Shown: positions 35,572 through 45,800 of the stretch, piece after piece
Position numbering within the stretch: the first letter of the stretch is position 1
How the letters are laid out: every line of letters starts with the position of its first letter
Notes under the pieces: model-generated
What the model was told of the DNA's origin: nothing
Seen by the model: the letters and a program-made list of their open reading frames with translations, nothing else
Databases searched by the model: none
Program-made: the position numbers and the translations under genes
DNA from: Leptotrichia sp. oral taxon 223
Lineage (GTDB): Bacteria; Fusobacteriota; Fusobacteriia; Fusobacteriales; Leptotrichiaceae
Reading direction: 5' to 3'
Length of the DNA stretch: 64,000 nt
NCBI RefSeq assembly: GCF_013394795.1
Contig: NZ_JABXYU010000001.1
Span: 1 to 64,000, forward strand

Positions 35572-36474
35572 TTATAATTTTTCTACTAAATCTTTCAAAT
35601 AATCTTTTACCCTGTCCTTCAATTCTTCGTGTCTTAATCCAAATTCAACATTTGCAATAAACATTCCAAATTTATCTCCAGTATCGTATCTTAGTCCATC
35701 AAAATTATACGCATACAATTTTTCACCATCGTTCTTCATTGCCAAGATTGCATCTGTCAATTGAATTTCTCCGCCTTTTCCAGGTTTTGTCCTTTTTAAA
35801 TATGAAAAAATTTCAGGTTCCAACACATATCGCCCTAATGCGGCAAGATTGCTTGGAGCTTCATCAACTGAAGGCTTTTCGATAAAATCTTCCACCTCCA
35901 CTGTTTTTTCATCAATTTGTTTTAACGGCTTTATTATCCCGTATTTTGAAACATTCTGATGAGGAACTTCCTGTACTCCTAAAATTGTACCGTTCTGCAA
36001 TTCACTGTATTTTTCTACAAGCTGTTTTGTAACGGGATTCTGCCCTTTTTTCTTGTCTGTATAAATAATATCATCTCCCAGAAGCACAACAAATGGCTCA
36101 TCCCCTACAAATGCTTCTGCACAGCTTATTGCATGTCCCAATCCCAGCGGCTTTTTCTGACGCACGTAATAAATATTTGACATTTCAGAAATATTGTTTA
36201 CTACTTTCAGCAAGTCTTCTTTTCCTTTTTCCTCTAATGTTTTTTCCAGTTCATAAGAATAATCAAAATGATTTTCAATTGAACCTTTATTTCTTCCGGT
36301 AATAATTAATATTTCTTCTATTCCCGCTTCAACCAGTTCTTCCACAAGATACTGCAATGCAGGTTTATCAACAATTACAAGCATTTCTTTGGGCTGTGCC
36401 TTTGTTGCTGGCAAAACTCTTGTTCCAAGTCCTGCTGCCGGTATAACAGCTTTTCTTATTTTTTTTATACTCAT
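35572..36474 (-). CDS. galU: UTP-glucose-1-phosphate uridylyltransferase GalU
   Basis: Makes UDP-glucose for polysaccharide and envelope synthesis. The nucleotidyltransferase signature AVIPAAGLGTRVLPATKAQP then KEMLVIVDKP is complete, with QKKPLGLGHAISCAE, LLGDDI, VEDFIEKP, LGRYVLEPEIF and GGEIQLTDAI. Its 300 residues are normal. The ribosome site is AGGAGGG. It is a single-gene unit with its own terminator. Confidence 0.95.
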   Translation of the reverse strand: MSIKKIRKAVIPAAGLGTRVLPATKAQPKEMLVIVDKPALQYLVEELVEAGIEEILIITGRNKGSIENHFDYSYELEKTLEEKGKEDLLKVVNNISEMSNIYYVRQKKPLGLGHAISCAEAFVGDEPFVVLLGDDIIYTDKKKGQNPVTKQLVEKYSELQNGTILGVQEVPHQNVSKYGIIKPLKQIDEKTVEVEDFIEKPSVDEAPSNLAALGRYVLEPEIFSYLKRTKPGKGGEIQLTDAILAMKNDGEKLYAYNFDGLRYDTGDKFGMFIANVEFGLRHEELKDRVKDYLKDLVEKL

Positions 36475-36595
36475 ATTTAATTTCCCTCCTGATATATGCT
36501 CAAACTATCATAAAATTCAACTGACAAGATAACATAAACCTAAAGTTAGTAGTTTTTAAATTCAGTTTTAGAATTTTTATATATAATTAGTTATT

Positions 36596-37141
36596 CTAAT
36601 ATATGTGCCCTTCATCAGAATAAGTTACTTTTGTTGAAGCTAATGGAGCAAATAAATTTATTTTCTCAAAATAATCTTTTGCTTTTGAATTGGCTACTAA
36701 CTGATATTTCTTAGTTTTCAAGTCATATTCATATTTCCCAATTATAATGATACTTTTTTCATCTGGAAACTGGATATAGAAACGTACAATTTCCTTGTCT
36801 GGAAGCGGTGTTTTTCCTAAGTTTCTTGTATCAATTCCTGTAAAGAAATTTTTATAGTCATTAAATTTTTTGTAAAAATCCTTTTTAAAGTCATCATTTG
36901 ACGTTGCTGGGCTAACTTTTATCACAACACCTACATTTGCATTATAATCTTCATCTTCAATGGTGTAATATGCCATTTTTATTTTGTCCCTGTCACAAAA
37001 AATATCATCTGTCCGCTTTTCAGATTGTATCTTTTTTATAACTCTATCTAAAAAAGTATCAGGATTAGCTGCAAAATTACAAGTATCACTAAATCCCTGT
37101 ATCCCGACTAAAAACAAAAGTGAGAATATTAATTTTTTCAT
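36596..37141 (-). CDS. exported unknown protein
   Basis: 181 residues starting with a signal peptide (MKKLIFSLLFLVGIQGFSDT). The mature part has two cysteines (TCNFAAN and FCDRDK) that could form a disulfide, and a beta-rich C-terminal half (IVRFYIQFPDEKSIIIIGKY). The ribosome site is AAAGGATG. No family recognised. Probably periplasmic or surface-associated. Confidence 0.6.
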   Translation of the reverse strand: MKKLIFSLLFLVGIQGFSDTCNFAANPDTFLDRVIKKIQSEKRTDDIFCDRDKIKMAYYTIEDEDYNANVGVVIKVSPATSNDDFKKDFYKKFNDYKNFFTGIDTRNLGKTPLPDKEIVRFYIQFPDEKSIIIIGKYEYDLKTKKYQLVANSKAKDYFEKINLFAPLASTKVTYSDEGHIY

Positions 37142-37374
37142 TTTATCTACATCCTTTCAATATATGCTTGAACTATTTTGAAATCTAACTAAAACAAATT
37201 AAGAATTAAATAAAATAACTTTTAAATCCAATTCTAAATTAGTTTTTTTATATAATTTCAATTTTATATAATTATATCATAATTTTTTAAATAATACATC
37301 AACATTTTTTGATTTTATTTAATAAATTTTCACATAAAATATTATTTTTCTTATCTTCTAAACAATTAAAATTT

Positions 37375-37620
37375 TTATTTTAAAAGCGCTTTCTTTCTTT
37401 TTTCAAATTCTTCCTGAGTTATAACCCCTTCATCCAGCAATTTTTTAAATTTAATCAGCTCATCAGCAATCGAAGACTAATTTAACAGTTTTTTCAACTT
37501 TTCAAACTCCCCATATCGAATCATTCACAGCATTTACAAATGAATAAGCGTTCTTTTCAATATATTTGTCTCATATCTATATTTTCCTTTCTCACAATCA
37601 TTTTATCTATAAATCTTCTT
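37375..37620 (-). pseudogene. SHOCT-domain protein remnant
   Basis: On the minus strand, the last 32 codons read SIADELIKFKKLLDEGVITQ then EEFEKRKKALLK, a clear SHOCT C-terminal domain. An in-frame TAG interrupts it just upstream (after RYGEFEKLKKLLN). Earlier pieces are split over other frames: NAYSFVNAVNDSIWG and DCEKGKYRYETNI. At least two frame changes and one stop therefore disrupt the gene. No promoter or start was recognised. Confidence 0.7.
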
Positions 37621-37849
37621 CAAACTTAATTTGTGAAAAACAGTCAAACCGATATTTTTTGTTCAACTTAAAAATAGTATTACTATAATTGTACTATGTT
37701 TTTTTAAATTAAGCAAAACTTTTTTTGTACCTTTTAAGGAACTTTATAAAATGTTTTATTTGTAAATTTTTTAAAAAAGACTTGTAACTAAACCCTTTAA
37801 AATCTATATTTTTTTGATATTTTTATTTTTATATAAATATTTTTAAAAA

Positions 37850-37884
37850 TTTTTGTTGCTTTTTAGGAACAAAAGAGGTATAAT
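37850..37884 (+). promoter_or_regulatory. promoter and candidate operator of the S24 repressor gene
   Basis: TTGCTT (37856-37861), 17 bp, TATAAT (37879-37884). The inverted repeat TTTTGTT/AACAAAA (37851-37857 and 37868-37874) covers the -35 and spacer, the right place for autorepression. Confidence 0.6.
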
Positions 37885-37983
37885 ATACTAAAATAAATTA
37901 ATTTAATTTGAACTATAAAATCATAACCATCCTGCTTATACCCCATAAATTCAAAAATTATAAAAACATTGGAGGACTATCCT

Positions 37984-38661
37984 ATGAATATTGGCAAACG
38001 ATTAAAAGAATTACGTAAAAATAATAAATTATCAATGGACACTTTAGTTGAAAAACTAAATAAAGAATACAATTTACGTATAACCAAAAGTATGGTATCC
38101 CGTTGGGAAAACAACTTATCAGAACCCAGCAGCAAATTTGTCACTGCATACGCAAAGTTTTTTAATGTTGATTTAAATTACCTGGCCGGCATAACAAATT
38201 TTGATTCTCATAATAAATATAATGCTGCTTCTCACGGAAATTTGATTCCTGTTGAAATAACCGAAATCCCAATGTATGGCAAAGCCAGCGCAGGAACAGG
38301 CTACATCAATCTTTCCGAAGAAATTGGAAGCTATTCCATACCAAAAGATATTTATAAAAATGGACTTTTTGCCATAAAAGTTTCTGGCGACAGCATGAAC
38401 GGCTTTGATAAGAGTATTCCGGATGATTCAATTGCCATTGTTGATCCTGAACTGTGCACTAACCCAATAAGTCTAAATGGTAAAGTCTGTGTATTTGAAT
38501 ACAATGATGAAACATACATAAAGCAATTAATAATAGATAAGCAGGGAATTATTAGATTACATTCATTTAATCCCGATTATGATGATATTATTATTTTAAA
38601 TACTGAATTACTATATTGCAAAGGGCGAGTAATCAGAACTTTTGTAGAAAATCAATGGTGA
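37984..38661 (+). CDS. XRE/S24 (LexA/CI-like) transcriptional repressor
   Basis: The N-terminal helix-turn-helix (MNIGKRLKELRKNNKLSMDT to SMVSRWENNLSEPS) is followed by a LexA-type self-cleaving domain: an Ala-Gly cleavage site in GKASAGTGYI, nucleophile Ser in VSGDSMNGF, and general-base Lys in ETYIKQLIID. The ATG at 37984 (225 residues) has GGAGG ahead; a TTG five codons upstream overlaps that site. It is likely to repress until RecA-stimulated or other cleavage. No prophage genes follow, only a 114-residue unknown. Confidence 0.85.
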   Translation: MNIGKRLKELRKNNKLSMDTLVEKLNKEYNLRITKSMVSRWENNLSEPSSKFVTAYAKFFNVDLNYLAGITNFDSHNKYNAASHGNLIPVEITEIPMYGKASAGTGYINLSEEIGSYSIPKDIYKNGLFAIKVSGDSMNGFDKSIPDDSIAIVDPELCTNPISLNGKVCVFEYNDETYIKQLIIDKQGIIRLHSFNPDYDDIIILNTELLYCKGRVIRTFVENQW

Positions 38662-38699
38662 AAAAGTAAAATACATTTAAACTAGAGGAGGAATAAAAA

Positions 38700-39044
38700 A
38701 TGACATTAGTTAAAGAAGCTATTTCCGCAGTTATTGATGAAAATGGAAATTTTAATTTTGAAAAAGATAGAGCAACTTATTTTAAGGAAGTAAAAACATA
38801 CAGTCTGGATAAACTAAACAAGGAAGTGCAAAAATACAATCTTTCAAACGATGAACGAGTAGAAAAACTAAGCAAATGGGAAAAGATTCAATATATTAAA
38901 TGCCTCATTTCTGACTCGTTTGTTTATACTAATAACGGCACTATTACCAACGAAGCCAGAAAAAAATTGTTAATTTCACTTAACAAAGTATTCTTCAAAA
39001 CATTGGAAATATATAAATCCAAAAAACAAAAAAATACAGTTTAA
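38700..39044 (+). CDS. unknown small protein downstream of the S24 repressor
   Basis: 114 residues, soluble, charged, mostly helical; the start is behind AGAGGAGGA. Its central part (YSLDKLNKEVQKYNLSNDER) is lysine/asparagine-rich with no motif. It lies 38 nt after the repressor gene and is probably co-transcribed, so it may be the regulated gene. Function unknown. Confidence 0.55.
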   Translation: MTLVKEAISAVIDENGNFNFEKDRATYFKEVKTYSLDKLNKEVQKYNLSNDERVEKLSKWEKIQYIKCLISDSFVYTNNGTITNEARKKLLISLNKVFFKTLEIYKSKKQKNTV

Positions 39045-39120
39045 ATAATCCATTTAGTTTATTATTTCTAGTTTTAAGAAGTGTTCAAATCCATTAACTA
39101 TAAATTTTTTTATAAAAAAG

Positions 39121-39149
39121 TTGCAATTTTATAAAAAATACATTATAAT
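39121..39149 (+). promoter_or_regulatory. promoter of mscL
   Basis: TTGCAA, 17 bp, TATAAT; 36 nt before the chosen ATG, with AAAGGAG between. Confidence 0.65.
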
Positions 39150-39185
39150 AAGCGATATAAAATTTTGAAAGGAGAATCTTTTTTA

Positions 39186-39587
39186 ATGTTTAAAGAATTT
39201 AAGGAATTTATCTCTAAAGGAAATGTAATGGATTTAGCAGTTGGAGTTATAATCGGTGCTGCTTTTGGCAAAATAGTAACTTCACTGGTTGATGATATAA
39301 TTATGCCAATTATTGGAATTATTTTAGGAAAAATTGATTTTTCAAACTTAAAAATTATTATTACACCCGCTACAGAAACAGCTCCAGAAGCTGCAGTAAA
39401 ATATGGATTATTTATCCAAAACGTAGTTAATTTCTTAATCATGGCATTTGTTATTTTTTTAATGGTAAAATTTGTAAATAAATTAAGAAAACCCGCATCA
39501 AAAGCAGTTGAAGAAGTTACTGAGGCTATACCTACAAAAGAGGAAACATTATTAGCTGAAATTAGAGATATTTTAAAAAATAAGTAA
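39186..39587 (+). CDS. mscL: large-conductance mechanosensitive channel MscL
   Basis: An emergency osmotic release valve in the inner membrane. [20 protein letters not shown] followed by [20 protein letters not shown] is the N-terminal amphipathic helix and TM1; TM2 is [20 protein letters not shown]; the cytoplasmic helix is [13 protein letters not shown]. The ATG at 39186 gives 133 residues. Upstream in-frame codons from a TTG cover the ribosome site and are not used. Confidence 0.95.
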   Translation: MFKEFKEFISKGNVMDLAVGVIIGAAFGKIVTSLVDDIIMPIIGIILGKIDFSNLKIIITPATETAPEAAVKYGLFIQNVVNFLIMAFVIFLMVKFVNKLRKPASKAVEEVTEAIPTKEETLLAEIRDILKNK

Positions 39588-39617
39588 TTTAAATTTCAAA
39601 AGTTAATGTAAATTCAT

Positions 39618-39645
39618 GAGATGCTGTTAATGTATCTCTTTTTTT
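39618..39645 (+). terminator. terminator of mscL
   Basis: GAGAT and ATCTC arms with an 11-nt loop, followed by a run of seven T. Confidence 0.65.
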
Positions 39646-39650
39646 GTTAC

Positions 39651-39727
39651 TAATACTAACTCCCATTTAAAAATATGTTTTTTCTTTTTTAATAAATTCG
39701 TTATTTAAATGGGGTTTAATATTAATA
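39651..39727. repeat. TIR-bounded repeat, copy B
   Basis: Left arm TAATACTAACTCCCATTTAA and right arm (inverted) TAATATTAAACCCCATTTAA match in about 17 of 20 positions and enclose 77 bp. The same arms, with variation, bound copies at 34444 and 59071. Confidence 0.5.
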
Positions 39728-39728
39728 C

Positions 39729-39761
39729 AAAAAAAGACAGCAAAACCTAAGTTCCACTGCC
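39729..39761 (-). terminator. terminator of the autotransporter gene
   Basis: On the minus strand GGCAG and CTGTC arms (with a G-T pair) and an inner GAAC/GTTT pairing are followed by seven T. It lies about 90 nt past the stop. Confidence 0.6.
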
Positions 39762-39850
39762 CTTTCATCCTTTTTTCTTTTAAGTTCCTAACTCAAACAT
39801 CTGTTACATTTTAGTTGTTAAAGTTCCTCACTTTTCCATGATTCTTTATT

Positions 39851-42800
39851 CTAGTAAATAGCTCTAAATCCTATTCCACCTCTTATATTGTTGCCTTTAG
39901 TGTCATATCCTCCATTTACTGTTACTCCAAATCTTGTGTTGTCAACTCCAATGTTCAAGTCAAACTTACCATTTCCTTTTCTATCCTCCTTTTCTCCTCT
40001 GATTCCAAACCAGTCTGCGCTTGTGTATCTTACTCTTCCTCTGTTATTCACATCTCCAACTTTCCCTAGTTCATTTTCATAGGCTGCTGTAAGTCCCACT
40101 GTCAGATTTGTTCTCACTGCAAGTGGCTGTACATATCTGAATTCCATTCCGACTTCCGGCTTAACTGAGAAGTAGTCGTTCCCTTTTACTTCCAGTCTCA
40201 TTTCCCCTCTGTCTTCCTTGATGTCATTGAATCTTCCGTATTCCATCTTCAATGCTCCATATGGACGTAAATGTGTTCTTTCGCTCATTCTTACGTCATA
40301 TCCCAAGTCTGTCTTTAATGCCGCTCCATAAGAATGATAGTCAGATTTTGCCTGGAATACGTCATCTACAACCAGGTATCTACGTTTCATATCATTGATA
40401 CCTACGAATACATCTCCGCCAATTGTCCATTGCAATGCTCCATTGTAATCTTTCTTAGGTGACATTGTCTTAAAGATTCCTGCTTTAAGCTGAGTTTGAT
40501 TTTCCCTTGAATGTCCTATATCCTTGAACTTGAATCTGTTGGTTACAGCTCCTGCATACCATCCGCTTGAGTTACCCATCTTGATTTTTTCATCTTCATG
40601 AACATACGCTACACCGTAGGCGTTACTTGTATAGTCTATGATTCCAGCAGTGTCAGTGTTGTACTCATCTCTTGCGCCAAATACTTTAATCTTGTTGTTT
40701 TGCTTAGATGGATTTCTCCAGTCGTGTTTCAAGTATCTGAATTCCTTGTCCAATATATTTCCAGTTGCATTGATTCTTTGTTGAAGGTTTCCATATTGAT
40801 GTCCCATCATTTCATCAAAAGCTTGATATAACAACACTTCTTCGTTATTTCCTATTCCATTTAATTTTTGGAATAATTGATTTTCTCTTGAACCTAAGGC
40901 TTCCACTCCATATCTTTGTTCCAATCCATCCAAGAAGTTATATGTATCTGTACTGTTTACTGGTGTTGTTTCTTTTCCTGCCCAGTCTGTATATGGTATT
41001 TTAGCCATATATAGACTTGTTATTACTCCATTTGAATCCAATGTTGGAGTCGCTATCCATCCTATTGAGCCTGAATATACATTCCACTTGATATTTGGAT
41101 TGTTTAACATTGCTCTTCTATATGGATTTATTATGTTAGGATCATTTACTAAAATGTATTTGCTAGTTGTTGATTCTGCAGCTTCAGATCCAATAATTAA
41201 ATCTGCTTCACTTGTCAAATTTTGCAATCCATCTATTGATTTTGTATAGTTAACTCCTGAAGTATTTACATATAATCCAATACTAGATGCTGATACAGAT
41301 ATTGGATTTTTTGCCATTGTATTTACAACTACTGGTGTTTGAGGTACTCCATTTAAAGTAATTGTGGCAGTCGAGGCTCCCGCAGGTGCATCAATTTTTA
41401 CTCCTCCCACTCCTTTTCCTGTTGCAGGCACTGTATATTCATAAATTGTATCTTCATCTTTTGTGCTTCCATTTACTTTTATAGTTCCGTAGTTTGCCAC
41501 TGTTCCACCTTTTAAGTAAACTCCCACACCGTTTTTCGCATTTATGTCGATAGTCGCACCTTTATTATTTATCAATTTTGAATTTTTTCCAAGATATACT
41601 CCAACTGTATTTGTGTAAGTTCCTGAACCTGTTGTAATTGAGTTATTGTTTATTGCAGTTGCTCCATTATCAGCATAGATACCTGTTGTGTTACTTGCGT
41701 TCAATACGATATTTCCGTCATTTGTCGCTGTACTTCCCGCACCACTTGCATACATACCGATACTATGTTTCCCGTTTACATTAATTGTTCCTTTATTTAT
41801 TATATTACCTGTATCAGTTGTTTCATATCCTGCACCCATACCTATTGAGTACAGAGGAGCTGGATTACCGCTACTGTCAACAGCTGAAATATCTGATTCT
41901 CCTACTGTGATTGTTCCATTGTTTGTTGCAGTTCCACCTTTAATACTGTAAACTGCCACATTTCCTGAACCACTTGAAAAATCAATGTTTCCATTATTTG
42001 TTACTGTTCCAGCTGAATAAATACCGTAGTTTTGTCCTCCTGTAGAAGCTATATTTGTAGAGTTTGTTACTGTTCCTGATGTATCACTCGAATACACATA
42101 TACATTCTTGTCTCCTAGTCCTACATTTGAAATTTTAGAATTTATTGTATTTCCTGTCCCAACATTTACAAATCCAAATGAATTGTTTCCTATATTAAAT
42201 GCAGTTCCACTATTTGTAACAGTCTGTCCGCTTCCTACTGTGTAAACTCCAACTGCCTCGTCTGTTCCTGTTGTTATTGTTCCACCTGTCAAATTTACAT
42301 TTCCATTTTGAGAATATATTCCAATTGCTGCATTTCCTATCTTCAAGTTACCTGAATTTTCTGCATTATATCCATAAATTCCAATTGTATTATTTCCAGA
42401 ATCTATTGTTCCAGTATTTTCAAGTGTTACAGTATTATGGTCGGTGTAAAGTCCAACGTTAGGGCTAGTAATTGAAGCTGAATCTCCCAATGTTATTGTT
42501 CCACTGTTCTTAGCTGTATATCCTGGCGTTCCAGTTGCATACATTGCCGTATTTCTATCACCTGTCATAGTGATTTTTCCTGTATTTTCCAATATTACCC
42601 CTGGAGAAAGTGCCGCATCTGGTTTGTAAGAAATTGCAACTGAATCATTTCCTGCTGATTCTATTGATCCTGGATTGTTTATTGCCTGTGTTGTAGAACC
42701 TTCTGAATACAATCCTGTTGAATTAGAACCTATTGTAATCTTACCTGCATTTTCAATCAATGAATCATCAATACCATAAATAGCAGTTGATTTGTCACCA

Positions 42801-45800
42801 ATTGTCATAGTTCCTGTTGCCTTGTTGTATAATTCTCCAAATTTAGCATACATTCCAGTAGATCCTGCACCACTTAAGTTAATTGTTCCTTCATTTGACA
42901 AGACAACCTTGTTTCTTGCATACAGACCCCTGTTATTTTCCTGAGCCATTGCAACCTGATTAGCCTGTGTTCCTGTAATAGTCTTAGTATTTGCATTCGT
43001 TATTGACGAATTTGAAATTTCAAGCTGATTGTATGCGTCGTTGGCATCATCCAAGTTTACATCCTGATTAATTGTAAGTTTACTTAAGTACAGCATAAAT
43101 GTCTTATAGTCAGTTCCATTTATATGTGCTCCTGTAGCTTTTGAGACGGCATCTCCTGTTGTATCAGACAAGTCCATTCCAACATTTTGAGCGATAAACA
43201 GTCTTGAACCTTTATTCATATTTAGGGTTAGATTTCCTAAAGTTGTACTTGTTCCATCTCCGAAGTTATGTTTTGCCCATCCTTCAATCTGAGTTTTTCC
43301 AAAGTTACCACCATTTCCTACATAATAGAAGGCATTTCCTCTGGTATTAGGAGTAGTTCCACCTTCAATTGTCGCATTCATCTTTCCATCTATCGCAACT
43401 TTTCCTGTACCATCTTCACCAAGATAGAATAGTAATGATTTTTGCCCTGTAGTTGCTGTTCCTGTTCCTTTTAAGGTTATAGTTGAATTTTTATCAGCAT
43501 CATAGTTTACCGCTCCCTCGTACGCTTTTACAGTATGATCCTTAAGTTCTACTTTTGAACCTTCTCCAGCATACACTCCGATAGACTGTTCACCTTTTAC
43601 ATTGGCATCAATATTTGCATATGTTGTTGTTCCTCCCACAGTTTTTCCTACAAATTTTGAACCTTTTCCTACAATAAGTCCGTAAGAACCTTTTTTGACT
43701 TTAGTTTTCCCATCAGAAGCTGTATATTCATACACTCCGGCAGAACCGCCTGCACCATCATTTACCGTGATTGTACCACCTGTAGCAGTCACATCCGCTG
43801 TATTGGTGTTATTATCTCCAACAATCGCCCCAGCAATTCCCGCTGCTCCTGTAACCGTAGTGCTTCCACCGTAAGTCAATGTACCATTTGTAACCAATAC
43901 TCCTGTTGAGTTAGTACCACTTACTGTGATTTTACTGTTTGAACCAAGTGTTCCAGTCGGATTGGCAGTTCCTTTAATCATATATACACCAACGTTAGTC
44001 GAAACTCCTGTACCTTTTAATTCAATTTCACCTTCATTTTCAAGTTTTCCACCACTTGTTGCCATACCAATCCCATTAATGATTGTCTTGCCACTGGTAG
44101 TCCCTATTTTCTTTCCAGCATTATTAACAACGTCTGCATTTATTCCAACCATTCCTATTGATGAATCGCCATCTAAATTGATTGTTCCGTTATTTATTGC
44201 TTTAGGTGTCCCGTTTGCATCTGTTGATACTGACCCTTTACCTACTCTCATAGCTATATTTTGTCTTTTTTCAGTACTGCTGACATTAATTGTTCCAGCC
44301 GCATCATTTGTTATATCATCAGCGGCATTCGCAATCAAAACCATACCGGTATTACCTTTACCACCAGAAACATTTATTATTCCATTATTTTTTACTCTTC
44401 CTTGATATGCTCTTATTGCACTAGCATTACTGTAACTAGAATCTTCTATAACTGCAATTCCTGATGACAATGAATTTACTGGATTATTCTTAGAATCAAC
44501 TCCTGCATCCCCACTTACATTAAGTATTCCAGTATTTTCCATCGTACTATTAGGTGCTACACGTGAAGACCATTTCATACCATAGCTCGCTGTACCACCT
44601 ATATTCATCTTATTTGTATTTGCAACTTCTACAAGCGAAGGTGAACCGGGAGCGTAAACTTGAATTCCTATTGATTTTTCACCACCAAAATCAATTGTTC
44701 CATTATTTGTTAATACATATTTACTATTAACTCTTCTATCGTTATTCTCATAAGTTAATATTATACCAATTTTGTATCCTGTATACCCAGTAGCAGTTCT
44801 ATTTATATCAACAGTTGTCCCACCTAGTAATGGTGCAAGAGTTAATGGCGCAGAAGCTCCTTTGGCTAATCCACCAATAGTTGCAAGCGTCGTTTCAGAA
44901 GCATCTGTTATTGTTCCTGTATTAACCATTTCTCTTTTACTTCCATTTGGCCCGTAATATGTATCTGTTTGAACTTCAAATCCCACTGTCAAAGGCCCAA
45001 CCAAATTAACTGTTGCCTTGTTATCAAGTTTAATATCTGTATTTGCGGGTGCATTATCCATTGTAGCTGCCCGAGAACCACCAACTAAGAAAGTTTGTGC
45101 ATTATATCCTCTTCCCGCATTTCTTTCAGATTGTTTTTGAGTTTCATTAAGTGGATTTTCTGAATTAACTGTTAAATTAGTTGTTAAATTGTAATTTGTT
45201 TCTGTATCAAAGTATGATTTTAATAAAACACTTCCTGTATTAGACCAAGAATGTCTTAATGACGGATGACCATCTCTAAGTCTTCCTTTAGTACCAGGAG
45301 CATTAGCTAAAACCGAAAAAGCATTAAGATCAAAATCATAATTATAAGCTCCACCATCTACACCGCTTCCACAATCTGCCATATAATTACAGTAAGAACC
45401 TAGTTGTATATTAAAAGTCGGTGGTGATGGTAATTTTGGCAATTCTGGCAACCCAATAACCGGTTTTGGTGGTGTAAAGCTAATTGCTTCTGGTAATGTT
45501 GGTGTAATCGCACTTTTTGCTGCTATTACAATTGGCGATTTATTTATATTTCTTGGACGTATTCCTGCACGTACTTCAAAAGGTATAATTGGCTCTTTTA
45601 CCGATTTTACACTGGCTATACCGTATCCTTTTGCTGAACCTGAAGCAAAATTTGCTTTTCTATTTTTATCTAATAGTCCATAGTTACTACTGTCTGGCGA
45701 TATTGCTCTTTCATAAATATTCGAACTTCTTTCAAATACCCCTTCATAAGGATATTTTTCTTTTTTATCTCCTCTTCCTTTGTAAGTTCCATTCCAATTA

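Larger units (their letters stand above)
37142..37983. other. 840-base region with pseudogene and regulatory repeats
   Basis: It contains the SHOCT-domain pseudogene (37375-37620, perhaps starting near 37680) and, further right, two related sequence motifs at 37721-37742 and 37850-37870 ahead of the S24 repressor gene. The left 230 bases, downstream of the pseudogene and upstream of the exported-protein gene, show nothing recognisable. Confidence 0.5.

Noticed and set aside
39651-39727. CRISPR repeat unit
   Set aside because: Repeats are inverted and dispersed, not direct and evenly spaced; no cas gene in the window.
43926-44405. 159-codon plus-strand open frame inside the autotransporter gene
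   Set aside because: Antisense shadow of the repetitive passenger; no ribosome site, low-complexity Pro/Leu/Val composition. Other open frames opposite this gene (for example 41688-41951, 44772-44957) were rejected for the same reason.
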